Positions 7,920 to 16,602 of a DNA stretch of 22,699 nt are shown here, piece after piece. Position numbers and translations under genes: made by a program. This DNA is from Chloroflexota bacterium. Its GTDB lineage: Bacteria; Chloroflexota; Dehalococcoidia; Lucifugimonadales; Australimonadaceae. The stretch lies in assembly GCA_022574265.1 (NCBI GenBank), contig JACZSI010000005.1, positions 1 to 22,699 on the forward strand, read 5' to 3'. A model generated the notes under the pieces. It was not told the DNA's origin. It did not search any database and saw only the letters and a program-made list of their open reading frames with translations. How positions within the stretch are numbered: position 1 is the first letter of the stretch; every line of letters begins with the position of its first letter.

Positions 7920-8236
7920 CCCGGTAGAGTCGATCGGTAGGCCGCCCGTGCCCAACGATATCCGCGGGTCCTCCCAGATGCCTCTAGTGACCCCACCTGC
8001 TCCTGCCGGTGCAACGCCGGTAGAGCATGCCGTGTGCGGTCAGCAATCGAGCCCTGGTCAAATCCTGGGTTCCCTTGCCAACCAAGAAGCCACGCGCGGC
8101 CTCAGTGCTCGTGCCACCCGGTGTTCACGCTGGAGAACGACTCTCCCCGATCTCACCTTGGACATGCGCCTCTGGCCCGCGTGAACAGAATCCTCATTGG
8201 CCCAAGCGCGACCCGTGCCTACCTGGTATCGTCAGC
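7920..8236. other. 317-base stretch without a recognisable gene
   Basis: Between the permease stop and the lipoprotein start I see no protein with family features on either strand. The frame of the following gene stays open upstream, but that stretch reads as random, proline/arginine-rich sequence ahead of a clear signal peptide. A short segment at 8025-8090 (GGTAGAGC ... CTTGCCAACCA) looks superficially like part of a tRNA but does not fold. There is no ATPase gene or remnant, no strong terminator hairpin with a U-run, and no good -35/-10 pair. Confidence 0.5.
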
Positions 8237-9118
8237 ATGAGGAAGTGCTCTGTGCTTAGGCTAGCCATGCTCTTGGCGGGCATCGTCGTGGTCGCGGCGC
8301 TCGCTGGATGCGCGGGCGACCCCACGCAGATACCAACGCCGACGCTGACCGCAACAGCAACCGCGACGCCGACGCCGATAGCGACACCCACGCCAACAGC
8401 GACAGCGACGCCAATAGGGACAGCGACGCCAATAGGGACACCGACGCCAACGGGGACGCCCACTCCCGTCCCGGGATCAACCCAAACGGCGCTAGCTCCC
8501 GACGCCGACGCGACACTTTATGATCGGGGCTCGTTGCTCGCCGCAAACGGCGCTGGCGGGTCGCTTTTCTTTGGGTCCACCAACGGTAACGAGGCCAGGC
8601 GAGCTCTCTTGCGATTCGACGTGTCGTCAGCGATAGCTGCCGGGGCGACGATCGCCAGCGTCCGGTTAGTGCTCACCGTCGATCGGGCAAGGGGTGAAGC
8701 CGACGAATCGTCGCTCCACCGGGTTATGTCGAGCTGGAGCGAGGGCGCTGCTGCCTCCCGGACCGCCGGCGGGGGCAGCGGCACCACACCGGATAACGGC
8801 AGCGCGACGTGGGTCCACCGATCATTCCCGGACATGGCCTGGAAGACCCAGGGCGGAGACTTCATGGATGCTCCAAGTGCGACCGTGACGGTTGAGTCTC
8901 CCCCGCGCCTTCAGACCCTCGCCGTCACCTGGGGCTCCACTGCCGAGATGGTCTCCGACGTCCAGGATTGGTTGGACGACCCAGCGTCCAACTACGGGTG
9001 GATCGTCCTAGGCAAAGAGGGCACCCGCCAGACCGCCAAGCGCGTCGCGTCCCGCGAGAACGCCAGCACCGAGGACCGCCCGCGTTTGTTAATCGAGTAC
9101 TTTCCACCGACGAGGTGA
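8237..9118 (+). CDS. Surface lipoprotein with Thr-Pro-rich linker and DNRLRE/CBM96-like domain
   Basis: A 293-residue exported lipoprotein with N-terminus MRKCSVLRLAMLLAG, a hydrophobic core and the lipobox L22-A-G-C25. A low-complexity Thr/Pro/Ala/Ile-Gly linker (about 33-80) is followed by one beta-sandwich-like domain (about 85-290). The segments DATLYDRGS, RRALLRFDVSSAI, ATIASVRLVLTV, TWGSTAEMVSDVQDWL and YGWIVLGKE are the recurring pattern of DNRLRE (disaggregatase-related / CBM96-like) domains in secreted proteins. The domain is thought to bind carbohydrate or act as a structural module; the ligand is unknown here. The start is set by the signal peptide. The same frame is open further upstream, but that part lacks protein character. 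No ribosome site is evident (GTATCGTCAGC precedes the ATG), so the start could be weak or leaderless. Confidence 0.82.
   Translation: MRKCSVLRLAMLLAGIVVVAALAGCAGDPTQIPTPTLTATATATPTPIATPTPTATATPIGTATPIGTPTPTGTPTPVPGSTQTALAPDADATLYDRGSLLAANGAGGSLFFGSTNGNEARRALLRFDVSSAIAAGATIASVRLVLTVDRARGEADESSLHRVMSSWSEGAAASRTAGGGSGTTPDNGSATWVHRSFPDMAWKTQGGDFMDAPSATVTVESPPRLQTLAVTWGSTAEMVSDVQDWLDDPASNYGWIVLGKEGTRQTAKRVASRENASTEDRPRLLIEYFPPTR
8401..8454 (+). repeat. 18-bp tandem repeat coding for the Thr-Pro linker
   Basis: GACAGCGACGCCAATAGG occurs twice in perfect tandem (8401-8418 and 8419-8436), followed by a third diverged copy at 8437-8454 (GACACCGACGCCAACGGG). In frame the units encode TATPIG-like hexapeptides in the linker of the lipoprotein. 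Because the unit is a multiple of three, slippage would lengthen or shorten the linker without breaking the frame. Confidence 0.85.
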
Positions 9119-9426
9119 CCGCTAGGCTACGTCTCGTTGGCAATATTCGCTACTCGCTGATTAGCCGCACGCGCCCGGCCCGTTCGTGTCCACGTTGTAC
9201 TTCGCCTAGAGTCCATCTCCACGTCTAGGTAAACAAGCTAAAGCTAGTCGACACATGCGGTGATCGCGAGCTCGGAGCGGCAACGAGCAAGCTCGGTGCT
9301 TTCAGAGAGCTCCACCCTTCTCGCGGCGCCTATCAGGCGTCCGGGTGAGCGGTGCTTCAGCGGCCGCCGTGGCCGGGAGTCCCGCCGTTGGTGTTCTGGA
9401 TGCAGGCCTTGTTGTAGCCTTTCTAT
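9119..9426. other. 308-base stretch without a gene, with several small inverted repeats
   Basis: No credible coding sequence is seen between the lipoprotein stop and the MBL-fold gene. The stretch holds CCTAGA (9205-9210) paired with TCTAGG (9224-9229) across 13 bases. Further along are CGGCC (9361-9365) paired with GGCCG (9371-9375), a GCGCCT-ATC-AGGCGT pair near 9325-9340, and interlocking GAGCTCG/CGAGC repeats near 9270-9295. The first hairpin could help end the lipoprotein transcript, but it has no U-run. The later ones could form a structured leader. Confidence 0.4.
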
Positions 9427-10209
9427 ATGCACCTGCGTATCCTTGGCGCCCATCAGGTCGAGAGCCCGAGTACCCGCCTCACCGCGCTCCTTGTCGACGG
9501 CCACTTGGCCCTGGACGCTGGCTCCCTGAGTCGCAGCCTCACCCTGGAAGAGCAAGGCCGCATTCGGGCTGTGGTCCTCACCCACCGGCACTTTGACCAC
9601 ACGCGGGATCTCCCCACCCTTGGGTTGGCAACGGCGGAAGACGGCCAGACGATAGAGCTCTTCGGCCTGCCCGAGACCCTTCAGGATCTGCGCTCCCACC
9701 TGCTGGACGGTGTCCTCTCCGCCGACTTTACAGCCCGGCCCTCACGGGAGGCGCCCAAGTACCACCTCTGCCCGGTAACCCCTTATCAGGAGTTCTCTAC
9801 CGTCGGCTACACCCTCCTGCCGCTTCCGGTGCCCCACAGCGCGCCCGCCGTAGCCTACCGTGTCACCGATGCCGAGGGCCGCTGTCTCCTCTTCACCGGC
9901 GACTCCGGCACCGGCCTGCGCCAGATATGGCCGGGGCTGCGGTCCCGCCTGCCCCACCTGATGGTCTTGGAGGTGACCCACGCCAACCGCATGGTGGCCC
10001 CGGAGATGGCACGAGCACATCTGACGCCCCGGGCCTTGCAAGCGGAGCTGGAGGCCTATGGGGAACTGTATGGTGCCTTCCCTCGAATTGTGGCCACCCA
10101 CTTCCACCCCCGGCATGAGGCTGAGATCAGATCGGAGCTGGCAGACGTCTCGCAGGCCCTGGGGGTGGAGATTGGCATCGCTCAGGAGGATATGGTGCTA
10201 GAGGTGTGA
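9427..10209 (+). CDS. MBL-fold metallo-hydrolase
   Basis: This 260-residue metallo-beta-lactamase-fold enzyme carries the dinuclear-zinc motif THRHFDHTRD (His53, His55, Asp57, His58). Further candidate ligands are His137 in PVPHS, Asp159 in FTGDSG, and His225/His227 in ATHFHPRH. The opening MHLRILGAHQVES plus the layout after GDSG resembles class II cyclic-nucleotide phosphodiesterase and RNase-Z-like hydrolases of the fold, but I cannot choose among them. All metal positions are present, so it should be active. There is no clear ribosome site before the ATG (GCCTTTCTAT), and no good upstream alternative start in frame. The next downstream item is a broken Mut7-C gene 24 bases away, then groESL. 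Confidence 0.85.
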   Translation: MHLRILGAHQVESPSTRLTALLVDGHLALDAGSLSRSLTLEEQGRIRAVVLTHRHFDHTRDLPTLGLATAEDGQTIELFGLPETLQDLRSHLLDGVLSADFTARPSREAPKYHLCPVTPYQEFSTVGYTLLPLPVPHSAPAVAYRVTDAEGRCLLFTGDSGTGLRQIWPGLRSRLPHLMVLEVTHANRMVAPEMARAHLTPRALQAELEAYGELYGAFPRIVATHFHPRHEAEIRSELADVSQALGVEIGIAQEDMVLEV

Positions 10210-10233
10210 TCAGCGCCCCGGCCAGCTCCGCTG

Positions 10234-10525
10234 ATGGGCCCTTGCGCTTTCATCGTGGGCACCAGTGGGGGCCGGCTGGCCAAGGCGTTTGGCGCCGCCA
10301 GGTACGGCATGGTCTTCATGCGCGACGGCACAGACCGGCGACCTGGTGCGTCGCGCCGTGGCGGAGGGGCGCATCATCGTCACCAAAGACCGGCGCCTGC
10401 TTTCGCGCCGCGTCGTCGCTCTAGGCATGGTCCAGGTGGCACCAATCCGGCGACGGCCAGTGCCTCTCGTACCGCAGCGCCCTTTACGGAGTGCAGCCGC
10501 GCCGCTCTGGGCGCGAGGCTGCTAA
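10234..10525 (+). pseudogene. Frameshifted, truncated Mut7-C (PIN-like RNase domain) gene
   Basis: From an ATG at 10234, one frame reads CAFIVGTSGGRLAKAFGAA and then MVFMRDGTD. The homology then continues in the next frame as GDLVRRAVAEGRIIVTKDRR, LLSRRVVALGMVQV. Together these match the N-terminal half of Mut7-C proteins (pattern FIVD-GRLAK-LR-GYD ... D-L-A--E-RI-LT-D). One extra C at about 10336 explains the shift. The first acidic residue expected after FIV is Gly, and the C-terminal zinc-ribbon half is missing before TAA at 10523-10525. A frameshift, a lost catalytic aspartate and truncation together argue for a pseudogene. A sequencing indel could explain the frameshift alone but not the other two defects. 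Confidence 0.7.
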
Positions 10526-10604
10526 GCTTATCGCCCGTCCTCTAACCTGGCGGACCGTACTACCTCCCCGACAGCAGTGCCCCCGTACACCGAAGGAGGA
10601 ACGC

Positions 10605-10898
10605 ATGGCGCGAAAGCTCGAGCCATTGGGTGACCGGATCGTCGTGAAGGCGGTCGAACAAGAAGAGAAGACCCGCAGCGGTATCTACATCCCGGACAGC
10701 GCGAAGGAGCGCCCGCAAGAGGGCAAGGTCATCGCGGTCGGTCCCGGCAGGCTTGACGACGACGGCAAGCGGGTCCCGATGGATCTCAAGAAGGGCGACA
10801 CCGTCATCTATTCGAAGTTCGGCGGCACCGAGTACGAGGAGGACGGCGAGGAATACCTCATCATGAAGGAGTCCGAGGTCCTGGCCAAGATCAGCTAG
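10605..10898 (+). CDS. groES: Co-chaperonin GroES (10 kDa chaperonin)
   Basis: A 97-residue GroES that caps the GroEL folding chamber in the cytoplasm. The family landmarks are all present: LEPLGDRIVVK at the N-terminus, the mobile-loop region EEKTRSGIYIPDSAKERPQ, the EGKVIAVGPG strand, KKGDTVIYSKFGGTEY, and the closing EYLIMKESEVLAKI. The length is normal. The ATG at 10605 follows AAGGAGGA at good spacing; the frame is open upstream but that part is not GroES-like. groEL begins 65 bases downstream with its own strong ribosome site, so the two form the usual bicistronic operon. I see no full CIRCE element (TTAGCACTC-N9-GAGTGCTAA) upstream. Confidence 0.97.
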   Translation: MARKLEPLGDRIVVKAVEQEEKTRSGIYIPDSAKERPQEGKVIAVGPGRLDDDGKRVPMDLKKGDTVIYSKFGGTEYEEDGEEYLIMKESEVLAKIS

Positions 10899-10963
10899 GC
10901 GCTCCCGCCCCACGCGATCGCCCCGGTGGTGCCGGGGCCCAACCTAGGAGGAGGAACTCCCAG

Positions 10964-12583
<1,620 letters not shown>

Positions 12584-12607
12584 GTCCACCGTACCTACGA
12601 CCCAAGC

Positions 12608-12640
12608 GAAGGGGCCTCGCCGACCAGCGAGGCCCCTTCT
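12608..12640 (+). terminator. Rho-independent-type terminator after groEL
   Basis: A perfect 13-base-pair stem is formed by 12608-12620 (GAAGGGGCCTCGC) and 12627-12639 (GCGAGGCCCCTTC) with the six-base loop CGACCA. It starts 24 bases after the groEL stop. The following U-tract is short (TCT), so termination may be partial, but the position and strength fit the end of the groESL transcript. Confidence 0.85.
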
Positions 12641-12736
12641 CATGCGGGTCGCCGCCGGGGTTGCAGTATCGTATGCTCCCGCCATCGCTCAGCGGCGCCT
12701 GGCGGACACCCCACCCCGCTTGAAAGGAGCCGCGTC

Positions 12737-13903
12737 GTGACCATCATCGAGCACGGCCGCCATCAGACGAGCTACCCGGAATGGACCGACTTCTGCAGCA
12801 TCGGCCCCGATGCACTGATGGGCCGGTGGCTCCGCACGTTCTGGCAGCCCATCTACGTCGCAGCCGACCTGCCGGTCGCCTACCCCAAGCCCATCAAGAT
12901 GCTGGATCAGCAGTTCACGCTGTACCGGGGGCGGAGCGGAGACCCGCACGCCGTCGGTTTTCGCTGCGCCCACCGCCGGACCCAGCTCTCCCCCGGATGG
13001 GTCGAGGGCGAGAACATCCGGTGCATCTTCCACGGTTGGATGTACGACCCCGAAGGGCAGTGCGTCGACCAGCCGGCGGAGCCCGAGCCGTTCCACGCCG
13101 AGATCAGGATCCCCGCCTTTCCGGTCGAGGAGTACCTCGGGCTGATCTTCGTCTACCTGGGCGACGGGCCGCCGCCGCCGCTGCAACGCTTCCCCGACGT
13201 GGAAGCGCCCTTCATGGCCGTCGACACCAAATACCGGGAAACCAGCTTCTACAACCACCTCGCTCTCGACCGCGCGCACGTCAACTTCACGCACTTCCAC
13301 CGGGCTCCCGAGGCACGCGGACGACCTACCGTGCCCGACGCGGAGGAAACGGAGTGGGGGATGAACTATGTGTACGAGGCCGACTCGAAGACCGACAAAG
13401 TGACCTACTTCGGCATGCCCAACGTGACGGCTGAGATGAACTTCACGCGTCCAGGCCGCCGTGCGGAGACACAACTACGGTGGCGGGTGCCCATCGACGA
13501 CGAGACCCACCGGGACTTCACCGTCCGCGGCTTCCCGAGCGAAGCGGAGTACGAGAGCTGGCACCAGTCGAGAGGCACGACCCAGCAGGAGCACAACGAG
13601 AAGGCGCGGGAGCTCGCCCGCCTGATACTGGCCGGAGAGCTGCGCATCGAGGACGTCACGCGGATGGAGAAGGGGAACCTGGTCGGCAACACGGAGGACA
13701 ACGTCACGCAAGTTGGCATGATGCCGAACTCCGAGCGCCGCCTCGAGCACCTGGGGCAGGGGGACAAGCCGCTGATCTTCCGCAACGGCATCTTCGAGCG
13801 GGAGCTGCGAGCGCTATCCGAAGGCCGCGAGCTCAAACCGTGGTACCGCCCCGAGCGGCTTGAATTCGACAACGTCTCGAAGTTCCTGGGGCACACCAGC
13901 TAA
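12737..13903 (+). CDS. Rieske [2Fe-2S] non-heme iron oxygenase, large-subunit type
   Basis: A 388-residue ring-hydroxylating-type oxygenase. The Rieske cluster ligands are Cys77-His79 (CAHRR) and Cys96-His99 (CIFHGW), with the standard C-x-H...C-x2-H spacing. The mononuclear iron site appears as D177-x2-H180-x4-H185 in ALDRAHVNFTHFH, the same spacing as Asp205/His208/His213 in naphthalene dioxygenase. It resembles the phthalate/vanillate-demethylase-like class that works as alpha subunit only. The substrate is unknown. The GTG start at 12737 follows AAAGGAG. No reductase, ferredoxin or beta subunit lies nearby, so electrons must come from partners elsewhere. It is a lone gene after the groEL terminator and converges with the M16 peptidase, 27 bases away. 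Confidence 0.87.
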   Translation: MTIIEHGRHQTSYPEWTDFCSIGPDALMGRWLRTFWQPIYVAADLPVAYPKPIKMLDQQFTLYRGRSGDPHAVGFRCAHRRTQLSPGWVEGENIRCIFHGWMYDPEGQCVDQPAEPEPFHAEIRIPAFPVEEYLGLIFVYLGDGPPPPLQRFPDVEAPFMAVDTKYRETSFYNHLALDRAHVNFTHFHRAPEARGRPTVPDAEETEWGMNYVYEADSKTDKVTYFGMPNVTAEMNFTRPGRRAETQLRWRVPIDDETHRDFTVRGFPSEAEYESWHQSRGTTQQEHNEKARELARLILAGELRIEDVTRMEKGNLVGNTEDNVTQVGMMPNSERRLEHLGQGDKPLIFRNGIFERELRALSEGRELKPWYRPERLEFDNVSKFLGHTS

Positions 13904-13930
13904 GGCCAGGCCCCAACCCGGCTGCCGGGG

Positions 13931-15196
13931 CTACGCCGCCGCGAGGAGCTTGCGGAACCGCGCTTCGGACCGGTACGGCCCGACGACGGCGAACTTGAAA
14001 GAGCCCGGCGCAAGGTATTTCCGCGCCGCGTCGGTGATCTGCTGGAGCGTCACCGCGCGCACGTTCGCCACGACCTCGTCCGGCGTGCGTACAGTCCCGC
14101 GCAGCAGCTCCTGGCCACCGATCCAGCCCATGACGGCGCGCGTGTCCTCCATGCGCAGGTAGAGCCGTCCGACCGCGAACTCGACGGCGCGCTCCAGCTC
14201 CTCCTCGGGCACGCCCGCGCGCATCTTCTCGAGCTCGCCGAGGATCGCCTCGACGGCGTCGTTGACCTTGGCCGTGTCCACGCCGCACCCGATGATCAGC
14301 GCGCCGCAGTCCCGGTAGTGCGACGAGCTGCTATGCACCTCGTAGGCGAGCCCTCGCCGCTCGCGCACCTCCATGAACAGCCGGCTCGTCATGCCCTCGC
14401 CGAGCACCGTGTTCATGAGATCGACCGCATAGCGGTCATCCGCGACGCTCGAAACGCCGTCCATGGCCAGGCACAGGTGCGCCTGGTCCGTGCTCTTGTT
14501 GCCGACCTTCACGCGCACGCCAGCGGGCGCCGGGCGCACCGCCTCCCAATCCAGCGGCGGGCCGCCCGACCAGTCGTCCATGCGCTCGGCGACCTGCGCC
14601 ACGACCTCGGCGTGCTCCACGTTCCCGGCGACCGCCACGACGACGTTGCCGGGCACGTACTGCTTGGCGTGGTAGTCGGCCAGGGCCTGGCCTGAGAGCG
14701 CGTTGACCGTCTCCTTGGTGCCCGCGACGTCGCGCCCCATGGCCTGGTCCGGCCAGAGCGCCTGGTCGATCAGCAGGTCGGCTATGGCGTCCGGCTGATC
14801 GTAGATCATCGATATCTCTTCGATGATGACCCCGCGCTCGCGCTCGACCTCCTCCGGCTTGAAGAGCGGGTGCAGCGCCATGTCGGACAGCACGTCGAGG
14901 GCGATGGTGAAGTGGTCCCGCGCGACGCGGGCGTAGTACAGCGTCGCCTCGCGGTCGGTGCTCGCGTTCAGCACACCGCCGACCGATTCGATCGCGCCGC
15001 TGATCATCTGCGGCTCGGGGCGCTTCTCCGTGCCCTTGAACAGCATGTGCTCGAGGAAGTGCGATGCGCCGGCGTGCGCGTCGTCCTCGTAGCGCGACCC
15101 GGCGCCGACGAAGATGCCGACGGACACGGAGCGGGTGTGGGGCATCGTGCTTGAGAGCACTCGAAGACCGTTGGAGAGGACCGAACGCTCGTACAC
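13931..15196 (-). CDS. M16-family zinc metallopeptidase (insulinase/processing-peptidase type)
   Basis: A 421-residue single-chain M16B peptidase. From the chosen start, residues 46-50 are HFLEH, the inverted zinc motif, and Glu127 in IIEEISM is the third ligand at the correct distance. The N-terminal half opens with LSNGLRVLSSTMPHTRSVSVG, and the inactive second half carries GEGMTSRLFMEVRERRGLAYEV, the R/Y substrate-binding segment. Such proteins degrade peptides or process exported proteins. I take the GTG at 15196 as start because AAGGAG lies five bases upstream and a promoter (15255-15285) would place the transcript start below the alternative TTG at 15271. It is separate from the serS operon upstream, having its own promoter. 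Confidence 0.9.
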   Translation of the reverse strand: MYERSVLSNGLRVLSSTMPHTRSVSVGIFVGAGSRYEDDAHAGASHFLEHMLFKGTEKRPEPQMISGAIESVGGVLNASTDREATLYYARVARDHFTIALDVLSDMALHPLFKPEEVERERGVIIEEISMIYDQPDAIADLLIDQALWPDQAMGRDVAGTKETVNALSGQALADYHAKQYVPGNVVVAVAGNVEHAEVVAQVAERMDDWSGGPPLDWEAVRPAPAGVRVKVGNKSTDQAHLCLAMDGVSSVADDRYAVDLMNTVLGEGMTSRLFMEVRERRGLAYEVHSSSSHYRDCGALIIGCGVDTAKVNDAVEAILGELEKMRAGVPEEELERAVEFAVGRLYLRMEDTRAVMGWIGGQELLRGTVRTPDEVVANVRAVTLQQITDAARKYLAPGSFKFAVVGPYRSEARFRKLLAAA

Positions 15197-15254
15197 AGAC
15201 TCTCCTTGCCCGTAACAACGGGACGCGGGTGGTTTTGGTTTGGACGCCGCAGGC

Positions 15255-15285
15255 ATTGTAGGGCACGCCAAAGCTGGCGAGTCAA
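15255..15285 (-). promoter_or_regulatory. Sigma-70-like promoter for the M16 peptidase gene, palindrome in spacer
   Basis: On the minus strand TTGACT (15285-15280) and TACAAT (15260-15255) are separated by 19 bases, about 60 bases before the GTG start. The spacer contains CGCCA-AAGC-TGGCG (15266-15279, plus-strand reading), a perfect five-base inverted repeat that could be a repressor site. Both boxes are close to consensus; the spacing is slightly long. Confidence 0.5.
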
Positions 15286-15303
15286 ACGCGCGGTGGACGC
15301 CTG

Positions 15304-16602
15304 CTACCGCGCAGGCTCCAGCACCTGCTGGCCGTCCATGTACGGCACCAGCACCTCGGGCAGGCGGACGGTGCCGTCGGGCTGCTGGTTGGTCTCCAGC
15401 AGCGCGATGATGACGCGCGGCAGCGCCAGGCCGGAGCCGTTGAGCGTGTGGACGTACTCCGGCCGGCCTTGGGGCTTACGACGGAACCGGATGTTGGCGC
15501 GGCGCGCCTGGAAATCGGTGCAGTTGGAGCAGGAGCTTACTTCGAGCCACTCCTCCGAGGCGGGCGACCAGACCTCCACGTCGTAGGTCTTGGCCGACTG
15601 GAAGCCGATGTCGCCGCTGCACAGCTCCAGGATCCGGAACGGCAGGCCAAGGCCCCGGGCGACGTCCGACGCGTGCTCCACGATGTCTTCCAGCGCCGCC
15701 GCCGACCGCTCCGGCTCGACGAGCTGGAACATCTCCACCTTGTCGAACTGGTGCAGCCGCTTGAGCCCGCGCACCTGCGTGCCGGCCGCCGCCTTCTCGC
15801 GGCGGAAGCACGGCGTGTGCGCCATGTAGCGCAGCGGTAGCGTGCCGGGCGCGAGTATCTCGTCGCGGTGGAGGCCCGTCAGCGGCACCTCCGCCGTGGG
15901 GATCAGCCACAGGTCGTCCTCGTCGTCGTGGTACAGGTTGTCGGCGAACTTGGGCAGGTTGCCGCTGCCCTCCATCGTCTCGCGCAGCACGAGGTAGGGG
16001 ACGGCGCGCTCCGAATAGCCGTGGCGCTGCCGGTGCATGTCGAGCATCCACGCGATCAGCGCGCGCTGGAGCCGGGCCCCCGCCTCGCCAAGCACGGAGA
16101 ACATGCGACCGGCGAGCTTGGAGCCGCGCTCGAAGTCGGTGATGCCAAGCGACTCGGCGAGCTCCCAGTGCGGCTTGAGCTCGAAGCCGTAGCTTTCGGC
16201 GCTTCGGGGCTCGCCCTCCTGGCGCGTGACCGCGTTGGCGCTCTCGTCGCCGCCGTCCGGCACGTCGTCGAGCAGGATGTTCGGCACCGTGAGCAGCAGC
16301 GCGCGGAGCTTCGCCTCGGCGTCGCGCTCGGCCGCCTCGATGCGCTTGATCCGCTCCCCGGCCTCACGCCCAGCCTTGCGCTGCCCCTCCGCCGCCTCTT
16401 GGTCTCCGGCCTTCATCGCCTCGCCCACGGCCTTGCTGTCGCGGTTCGCCTCGGCGCGCAGCCCATCCAGCTCGGCCACGAGCGCGCGCCGCTGGGCATC
16501 GAGCCGCGCCAGCTCGTCGACGACGCCCGGGTCCTCGCGCCGCCGCTCGAGCGACCGGCGGACGACCTCCGGCTCGCGGCGCACGGTCTCGATGCTAAGC
16601 AT
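15304..16602 (-). CDS. serS: Seryl-tRNA synthetase
   Basis: This 432-residue class II synthetase charges tRNA-Ser with serine in the cytoplasm. The N-terminal antiparallel coiled-coil arm (about 28-105) grips the long variable arm of the tRNA. The catalytic domain holds PTAEVPL at 235-241, motif 2 at about 264-290 including FRREK (266-270) and HQFDKVEMF, and motif 3 LNGSGLALPR at 387-396. The length is normal. The ATG at 16602 overlaps the lysS stop by 8 bases (ATGCTTAG shared), so translation is probably coupled. It is the last gene of the greA-lysS-serS operon. Confidence 0.97.
   Translation of the reverse strand: MLSIETVRREPEVVRRSLERRREDPGVVDELARLDAQRRALVAELDGLRAEANRDSKAVGEAMKAGDQEAAEGQRKAGREAGERIKRIEAAERDAEAKLRALLLTVPNILLDDVPDGGDESANAVTRQEGEPRSAESYGFELKPHWELAESLGITDFERGSKLAGRMFSVLGEAGARLQRALIAWMLDMHRQRHGYSERAVPYLVLRETMEGSGNLPKFADNLYHDDEDDLWLIPTAEVPLTGLHRDEILAPGTLPLRYMAHTPCFRREKAAAGTQVRGLKRLHQFDKVEMFQLVEPERSAAALEDIVEHASDVARGLGLPFRILELCSGDIGFQSAKTYDVEVWSPASEEWLEVSSCSNCTDFQARRANIRFRRKPQGRPEYVHTLNGSGLALPRVIIALLETNQQPDGTVRLPEVLVPYMDGQQVLEPAR

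Noticed and set aside
8025..8090. tRNA-like segment (GGTAGAGC, then TCAAATCC and CTTGCCAACCA)
   Set aside because: The T-arm halves do not pair, there is no TTC in the loop position, and no matching 5' acceptor strand is found; at most a chance resemblance.
8027..8236. 70-residue N-terminal extension of the DNRLRE lipoprotein
   Set aside because: It would bury a textbook lipoprotein signal peptide beginning at 8237.
9240..9340. Possible T-box-like element (GGGTGGAGCTC on the minus strand)
   Set aside because: The core GGTGGNACCGCG is not matched and the strand is opposite to the only nearby gene.
13917..13929. CCCGG-CTG-CCGGG hairpin between the convergent Rieske and M16 genes as a terminator
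   Set aside because: Stem of five, three-base loop and no U-run on either strand; too weak to call.
15197..15271. N-terminal extension of the M16 peptidase from a TTG at 15271
   Set aside because: The 25 extra residues have no family similarity, lack a ribosome site and overlap the predicted promoter.
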